A DNA stretch of 64,000 nucleotides from Lactifluus volemus (taxonomy: Eukaryota; Basidiomycota; Agaricomycetes; Russulales; Russulaceae), in assembly GCA_022376515.1 (NCBI GenBank), contig WTXI01000072.1:1-64000 (forward strand), in the 5' to 3' direction. Position 1 is the stretch's first letter, and each line of letters begins with the position of its first letter. The notes under the pieces are model-generated. The model was given only the letters and a program-made list of their open reading frames with translations, was not told the DNA's origin and did not search any database. Both the position numbers and the translations under genes were made by a program. Positions 56,924 to 64,000 of the stretch are shown here, piece after piece.

Positions 56924-59524
56924 ATGCACGACTCTCCCTCCTCCCCGCGGAGATCTCTCGCGCCTGCTCCGCCAAAGCAGCAACAAGCTAAGAAGGCCGG
57001 AGCGCCCAAGGCAAAAGGCGCGGTACGCGCCAAGTCGGGCTGCTATACTTGCAGAATCCGTCGCAAGGTATGTCATTTCTATCCTTCCCGGTCATTATCC
57101 TTTGCTCAACTCCCTTCATCTTCCTCTCATCCCCCTCCCCACGTCTCCCACATCAATTATTTTTTTTATATCCCCTTTAGAAATGTGATGAGCGCCCAAA
57201 TGCAGAAGGCCGCTGTGAAACTTGCATTCGTCTCCGCCTTCAGTGCCTCGGCTTTGGCCAAAAACGCCCAGAATGGCTCAAGGTACGCGTCGTTGTTCAT
57301 TGTGTACGGTCATGTACACGTGTGAGCTACGGACCCTTACATGCGTTCCATCTTTTTTTTCAAGGAGAACAATAATGTTACCATGTTCCGTGAGAAGATC
57401 AAAGATTTTCTGGCAGCTCAGGGCATGATCAAGGGCCACTCTGGCTCCGCTACTCGCTCATCTGATCAAGAGGGCATGCTCGTCCTCATCACTGACCACG
57501 GCCGGTCTGACACATCGAGCCCACATTCACCAGCTCTCTCTATTGATTCGAGCGAAGACCGTCGACAACATGGTCACAACATTTCCAGTCTTCGTCATGA
57601 TCCACATTACCCACCTTCCATTTCTCTTCCTGCTCAGCACTCACATACCGACTACTCTTCTCAGCGTATGTCATTCTCATCCGCACGGGAGACTTCTCCG
57701 TTGAACCTTCCCCGTCTCCCGTCAGCTTACCATTCGCTCCCGGACATGTCGGCGGATGGACGAGGGGGGATGAATCCGGATCAGCTCATTCTGCCGTTTT
57801 CGCCTCCGCCGAGTAATGTACTCCCACCGCCCCCTACGTCCTTAGTTCCTCCTATGTCTCAGTCTTGTAAGAATCCGTACCGTTATTGAACTATGTACCT
57901 TGTACAGTACTCAATGCCCTTCCTTACTTTGTTGGCAGGGCAACATAGTAATCGAAATCCCTATCCTTCTTATTCAGCACCTCCAGTCCCAATGCCAGTT
58001 CCAGTTGCTGTTCCTCTCAACCCCCCGCCAGCTCCACCTCAGGTGCTAGCCCCATCCCAAGCGCCCATTTCCCGATTTACAAGCACTCTCCCGCCTTCAT
58101 ATCACCACCAATATGTCTTTGAAGAGGAAGAACACAACCATGATGCCGATCAATTACATTCTGGATACCCTATCGGGTCTAGTCTTAACCAGGCCATTGC
58201 GCCTTTCATGTCTACCCATCAAATTGGGTTAGTGAGGCATTATCTTGAACATGTCCTTCAAAGACAGTATCTCTTGGCGGACACGTCAATAGCGGAATTT
58301 ATCATCCGCACCGTACGGCAGAATCCAGCTGTGCGAGATGCCGTCTGTCTACTCGCTTCCTTGCACCGAGAGTCCCTTGCGCAAGGGAACCAGCAACATC
58401 CTCATCATCAGACCGACGCGCTCGTCCTTTACAACGAAGCGTCCTCGGACTACGACAAAACTTACAAACGAATATGCGCCAATCTCCGTACGTCCGCCGC
58501 AGGCGGCTATGGAGAAGGTGAAGCGATGGCCGGCCTGTTCGTCGTCTCCGCCTTCCTTTTCCGCGGTGGGCGCGGCGCCTGGCAAGATTTCCTCTCCGTC
58601 GCCGCTGACTGGGTCTGGAACGTCCTCCTCAACAGAGGCGTCGATCCGGCCAGCATCATCTTGGTCTGCTCGGACGCTCAACAGTTTATCATCAAGACGA
58701 CCTTCTGGTTCGACATTCTCGCCTCGACCACGCGACTGCAGCCTCCACGCTTCCTCGAGATCTACCGCAAGCTGTGGTCACATGGCAGCGGCCTCGACGA
58801 CGCTAACCCTAGCAGTAGTAGTAGTGCTAGTAGCGGGCGTAATACTACTACTACTTCTACTTCTACGTCCTCCGAGTTTTCCATGATGAGCGTCATGGGA
58901 TGCTCGAACGAGACGGCGCTGGCCATAGCTGAGATATCAGATCTCGCCTACTGGAAGGATGTCTGTATTCGACACGGTTCTCTCAGCGTGCCAGAACTTG
59001 TCGACCGTGGTCGGTCAATCGAGGCGATGTTGCTCGAACATCCGCAGCCACCACCACCACCTGGAGGCGTTTACTACCCAGCGGGAGGAGGAGGAAGCGC
59101 GAACAACCTCGAGGCCAAACGACGTCTGACGGCCGACATATTCCGCGCCACGGCGCGGGTCTATCTACACTCTGTACTCTCGGGTGAGAACCCGGGTTGT
59201 CCGGACATTCGCAACGCGGTACGCGAGACGATCGACAGCCTTCGATGCGTACCTGCCGAACAGAGTAACGGCGTGGCGCGTTCCGTACTCCGATCCGTCG
59301 TCTTTGGTATCTGTCTCTGCGGTTGTCTCACGGACGATTATGAAGAACAAGATTTTTTGCTCAAGCGTTTAGACGAGGAACAGGCTCAGGACGTGGGCAA
59401 TTGCGCTTCGGCGCGTTCGGTCATGCAGCTCGTTTGGGAACAACGTCGGAACACCAACGGTGCATCGCTCAGTTGGCGCGACGCCACGCAAATATTTGGT
59501 GGCGAGTCACTTTTGCTCGTATGA
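56924..59524 (+). CDS. Zn2Cys6 transcription factor 1
   Basis: Exons 56924-57067, 57181-57282, 57365-57866 and 57939-59524 give 777 residues. The binuclear zinc cluster is CYTCRIRRKKCDE...RCETCIRLRLQC (residues about 39-69), spaced C-X2-C-X6-C...C-X2-C-X6-C, after a basic N-terminus. Then come a Ser/His/Pro-rich linker, a Pro-rich stretch, and a C-terminal regulatory domain of the fungal-trans-2 type starting near LNQAIAPFMSTHQIGLVRHYL and including FDILASTTRLQPPRFLEIYRKL. It is a nuclear regulator of unknown targets. The paralogue at 61722 has the same intron position inside the zinc cluster. Confidence 0.92.
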
Positions 59525-61721
59525 GATGTGACGGCCGGGACGAAGAACAGGACTTGGGGCTTGGACTAGAGAGAGAGAGAGAGAGAGAGGAAGTTTCGGG
59601 GAAAAAATAAAAAGTTGGGTTCGAAGAGTTCGCCCATGGTGGGGAAGAGGAGCGAGCCCACTGCCTGGCCAACCTCGAAGCCTTTTTTTTCAGGAGTGTA
59701 TTGTTTGCGTTCTTTGTCCCCCTTCCAATGACTCCCCATGTCCATCTCCAAACAAGCTCTTTCCTTTCCATTCCATTTTTTTCTCGCGAACACAATGGAC
59801 ACGTCTCACTTAAACTCCCGTCCTCCTCCCCCCCCCTCGCAACCTCACTCACGTCCTATCATATACGAACGCTGACCACCTGCATGCTTCTCACGCTGCC
59901 GCGACTTCATTTTCACCGAACTGCCGGACAAGGAACTACCTCCATGTCGGGTGCCTGGAAAACTAACTGGCGCACTTGTATGTAGGCGATATGAAGCTCG
60001 TGCATCTATGCTCCGACTAGGCCTTCCCGATTCTTACACCAAGGATGGAGAGGGGGAAAAGGCAACCTCGAGTCACCGATCGAATACATTCCGAGTCATG
60101 TTTGGATGAAAAAGAAATGAAAAGGACCAAAAGAGCCAAAAACCAAAAACGTGGCGATTATCTCTTTTTTTTTGTCTTCTTTCTTTCATTTGGGAACGAG
60201 TCAAAACTCGATTGGCATCTGCGTTAATATGAATCTGTAGCCATGCGTATGTACTGGTAAATCTATAATCGACCAACCCCTGAAATCCGAGTTGATGGTG
60301 GTGTTCTGACCTGTAATGATGAAGCATTGTTGTTTGTTCTGTGGGGGGAAAAATCTAGAACAAAGTCCATGTTCGTTGCTATGACTTTTGCTGGTTAGTT
60401 TCGTTCAACCCTTCGGTGCCATGATCGTGCGGTGCAACGACAAACAACAACTGATGTGACTTCTGATGTGGCCGTACAGTGCCGTTTGATCGGGAGGGAG
60501 AAAGTACGGATGGAACTCCTAAAAGATCGTGGGGCTGGACCAGGACCACTTGTGACTTTCCAAACCAAGGGTTTAGCAGTGCAATAAGCGGTGCATGTTA
60601 TTGGATCAGCAGGTCAGTCAGCCAAAGAATCGTACGTTCGGATTTTATCAAGTGGCGATGTCCAAAAATAGACTATAGAACATACGTGTAAGGTCACATG
60701 TGCCGCCTCCCCATCATCACGCAGAACGTTGTATCCAGTACCACAGCCTGCTGCTAGTGGATGGATGGCGTCGTCGAGAGTAAATGATCTTTTTTTCTTC
60801 AATCTTAACTCTCTTTCTCGAAACTCGTGTCTCTCGTCAAAACAGCTAAAACATGTAAGAATTTAGTATTTCTTCCACAATTCCGGGACATTTGAATGAT
60901 ACGAGGACCCGTCGATCGCGGGTCTACAAAATTGTCAGATCTAAGGAACAAGACAACCACGGAGGGGACACGTTGGAAGCTAGGGATGGATGGGGGTAGG
61001 ACATTACGTCGGACCGTCATCTCCTCCGACCCCGACCGGTAAGTTGAAGAATGAGAGACGAATTTGATGGTGGAGGGGGGAGAGATGGGGCATGGCTGGT
61101 TACTGTCGGTGCTGACACATTGATGAAAAAAAAACAAACACCGGTAACTTGAAAGGGGGGGAAAGAAGCAAAGTAAAAAGGGTATCGGACTTTCCGCGAT
61201 CTGGTGACAGGGATGTAGGATCAGGCATCTGCAACAACCAACCTAAAAGTACAGTCGGTCGTGTGGTTGTGGGTAAGAAATAAGGAACCGAGTGAACGGA
61301 GGTAATAATAATAATGATGGAATCGGAGGGTAGAAAAGTACGAAAACGGAGATTGGGAAAAGAAATCAAAATAATAATGTAATTATTGGCCGCATTGAAA
61401 GCGTGGAAACGAACCGATGCCAAATCAGTTCGGACCAAGTTGATCCAGTTAGACCGGGGAAATCCCCAAGGCTCATACCGGCTTACCGAATAAGGAGAGA
61501 GCAAGATTCCCTGCAGTTCCGTGTCGACTGTTTATTTCACCAGAGCTGTCCCTGTCCCAAGATCGTAAAAAGAGATCAAATCTCACCCGCAAACTTGCAT
61601 GTCTCCTTCATAATCTGCCCCCAAGTCCTCTTTACTCACTTTACCATCTTTTTTTTTCTTTCCCTTTCTTCCCATCTCTTCCGTCCCGTTTCATCTTTCA
61701 CATCATACCTCACCTCACAAT
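59525..61721. other. Intergenic region between the two regulators
   Basis: No gene supported. A (GA) tract of about 20 bases is at 59568-59589. Poly-T and poly-A runs are scattered. The presumed promoter of the second factor is CT-rich (61600-61700). Confidence 0.5.
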
Positions 61722-64000
61722 ATGACCCAGTCTCCTATACCTGACGATCCGAACAATAGCACGGAAAATTCCTCCCCTTCCGACTTCCACTCCTCTGTTG
61801 AGACTTCTCCAGCAATCGTCCCTCTCTCCGAACCTTCAGTCTCCGATGGCGGTCATTCCCCCCCATCGGCCCCCAGTCGCTCCTCATTTCAACATAGAAA
61901 TTCCCTCGACACACACAAGTCCGTCTCCACCGCTGGCAGGGGCGGTTGCTGGTGTGTTCACTCACCAAAAAACTTAGCTTCGCTAGCGCGTCTGACTAAG
62001 TTCCCCGATGACCTCTTACCTCCATTAGGACCTGCCGTCTTCGACGAAAAGTACGTCCTCCGTTAGCGCGTCGCTGCGCCCCCCTCCGCGTGCCAAATGT
62101 TCCATGCTAACTCACCGGCCCGCTTTTCCCGTCACCCACGCGTACCTTTTCTCTCTCCTGCGCCAAATTGTCGGTCCCTTTCCCTCCTGTTACTTTCACA
62201 GAAATGCGACGAACAACGTGAAGAAGGTGACTCGTGTCGCACCTGCAGACGTTTGCAACTTAACTGCCTCGGCTGGGGCCCGAGACGGCCGGACTGGATG
62301 CGGGTGCGTCATCCCCTCCCCATCGGCTGCGGTGCTCTGCTGACTCACTGGGCGCTAATGCGAATTAGGACAAGGAGGCGGTTCAAAACTACAAGATGGA
62401 GATCAAGGCTCACCTGCTACGGCTCGGGCTCATACGGGGCCAACCTCGAACTTCTCTCACCGCTAGCGCTTCCACCCAAAGTAGCAGTATAGTCGGTACG
62501 GCAAGCGCTGGTCCAGCTCCCGGCCGCGCCGGTAATAACGAGCGCGGGTCATTCTCGTTCCCCTTTAATGACCCTCAACAGCTTGAATTTTCCTTCCCGT
62601 CAGGACTGGCGTCTATCACAGGTAAGAAGTCATTCGCTCAACTTGTAACGTCTTCGAAATATTGATATCACATGGCATTCAGGTAATACTCCTGTGCCGT
62701 CGCCATCAGCTGCATCCCCTTCTTTCACGGAATCGTGGGTACAGGGTGAATTTTACGGCCTGTCCGATATTTTGGTTCAGTCCCCTTCGCCGGGCCTTGC
62801 AGGGGCGGCAGATGGCGGCGGGCCGCCGTCCTTGCCGTCAGAGAATCTTAGTAACATTCCAGGAGCGGGCGCAAATTTCCAGTGGGCTATGCAACCAATG
62901 GCGCTCACGGATCAAGATGCTGCAGTAAAACGGGAGCATCTCGCCTATTACTTCAATCATGTGCGTGGACTGCAGTTCTTATTTACATGCAGGGTCGCCC
63001 TAGATGCTATACAATCTGTGAGCGCTGGCCCTATATTAATCTTTTTGAACGAACACCTCCTGACGTCACAACACAGGTCGTTTTACGCGAGGCAATTAGC
63101 GCGGGGCCCCTGACCGATGCTCTGTGTGCAATTGCGAGTAGGCAATACACCAAGGCGCAGCGCCGGGCATCATTACCTGATGCGAATCTCGTTGAGGACA
63201 CGCAGTCGCAGCTCTTCTTCAACCAAGGGACGTACCAGCTCGACGCTGCCCGCAGGCAAGGCCGATGCACCCAGGCAGAAGCAATGGCGGCGATACACTT
63301 GGTTAGCTACTCACTCGCAGTGCGCGGAGGTGGTGTCACTGGGGCGAATGCAAACGCAGGAGGCACCGAGTGGACCCCAATGCTTGAACTGGCTTGCGAT
63401 TGGCTCGCCCAAACGGGGATGCATGTAGATGAGAACCCTCGTCTGTTCATTATGAATATGCCGCTTCCAGCGGCGTTTGCCGCCAAGGTGACCATGGTCC
63501 GTGCCAAACTCGTAACTTGAAACCGCTCCGAGACAAGTAAACTGATTCCTTGGCTGCCCCACAGTGCATGGACATATTCATGGGCGTGACGCTGCAGCAG
63601 CCTCCACGACTTCTCGCACTGTATCGTAGGTTGCTGACTGCCACGGGGACGCCACATCATATTTGGGGCGGAGGGTTAGGCGGCGCAGCCCCCGAATGGG
63701 AACTTTACATCCCCCTGTTAGTGGGTTGCACGGAGCAAGTCTTGCTCGCGTACGCAGAGATTGCCGCGTTGGCACACTGGAAGGCCCATGAAGCGCGCGA
63801 CGGCAAGCTCTCCGCCCGCGAGCTCATCATGCGAGGCAACGTAATCGAGCGCGGAATCAGGCAGACGGTTCTTGACCCAATGGCATTTGAGGGGAGTCGC
63901 TCAGTGCAAGCAAATGAGGATACCTGCCGCCGAATTCTGGCCACGATACTCCAAGAGTGCGCACTGCTTTATCTCAATATGGTTCTCAGCGGTAACAATC
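61722..64000 (+). CDS. Zn2Cys6 transcription factor 2, 3' end outside window
   Basis: Exons 61722-61951, 62029-62050, 62202-62303, 62369-62621, 62683-63017, 63077-63496 and 63565 onward splice in one frame to the window end. The zinc cluster is assembled from three exons: GGC-W, the 22-base exon TCRLRRK, and KCDEQREEGDSCRTCRRLQLNC. The C-terminal regulatory domain contains REHLAYYFNHVRGLQFLF, VVLREAISAGPLTDALCAIA and MDIFMGVTLQQPPRLLALYRRL, parallel to FDILASTTRLQPPRFLEIYRKL in factor 1. Gene order, domain order and shared motifs indicate a tandem duplication of old date. The exon 1 start is the first ATG after a CT-rich leader. Confidence 0.88.

Overview
The window is fungal nuclear DNA. Genes carry short introns of about 40-80 bases with GT-AG or GC-AG borders, Zn2Cys6 regulators are present, and the mobile elements are of fungal type: a chromodomain Ty3/gypsy element, a Plavaka/KDZ transposase, Tc1. 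With the DUF6698-type and other many-copy Agaricomycete genes, this points to a basidiomycete, probably a Rhizoctonia-like Agaricomycete. The species assignment is inference from family recognition only.

The window has two compartments. From 1 to about 43 kb it is transposon-rich and full of broken genes. It holds: the 3' part of a conserved unknown gene (2-1259); a solo gypsy LTR (1478-3995) split by a CATCAGG-terminal element (1731-3310); a second CATCAGG element carrying a captured gene piece (4502-6595); a structurally complete Tc1 element (6648-8257); gypsy remnants (8.3-9.7 kb); and a chimera of two truncated genes, fatty acid synthase and an ADIP-domain protein (11.2-16.5 kb, minus strand). 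Next come an unknown many-copy gene (17.0-19.1 kb) and a small two-exon gene split by a recently inserted LTR retrotransposon (19631-28631; element 20040-28517). Then TOP2 and FAD-monooxygenase fragments (28.9-31.3 kb), an apparently intact ten-exon Plavaka-type transposase gene (31.5-35.8 kb, minus strand), a PRP8 fragment (37.1-38.2 kb), a DUF6698-type gene (38.4-39.9 kb), and a guanine deaminase-ILV5 chimera (40.3-42.3 kb).

From 43.4 kb to the end the DNA is ordinary gene space: a kelch-repeat membrane protein, an acyl-CoA-binding protein, a two-PH-domain protein, and two tandem paralogous Zn2Cys6 transcription factors, the second cut by the window end.

The strongest signals are these. 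(1) The LTR retrotransposon has no ATG in any frame over about 1.5 kb, ending exactly at an in-frame gag codon 182, which suggests non-AUG initiation of Gag. (2) Eight TGA(C/G)TCA bZIP sites lie within 99 bp of each LTR. (3) An exact 11-base complementarity links the predicted RNA 5' end to the primer-binding site, as in Tf1-type self-priming. (4) Pol has an extended tail with a second zinc knuckle and an overlapping reading frame. (5) Truncated housekeeping genes that keep their introns are joined head to tail with one another. (6) A leader of about 450 bp is shared by the Plavaka transposase gene and an unrelated unknown gene.
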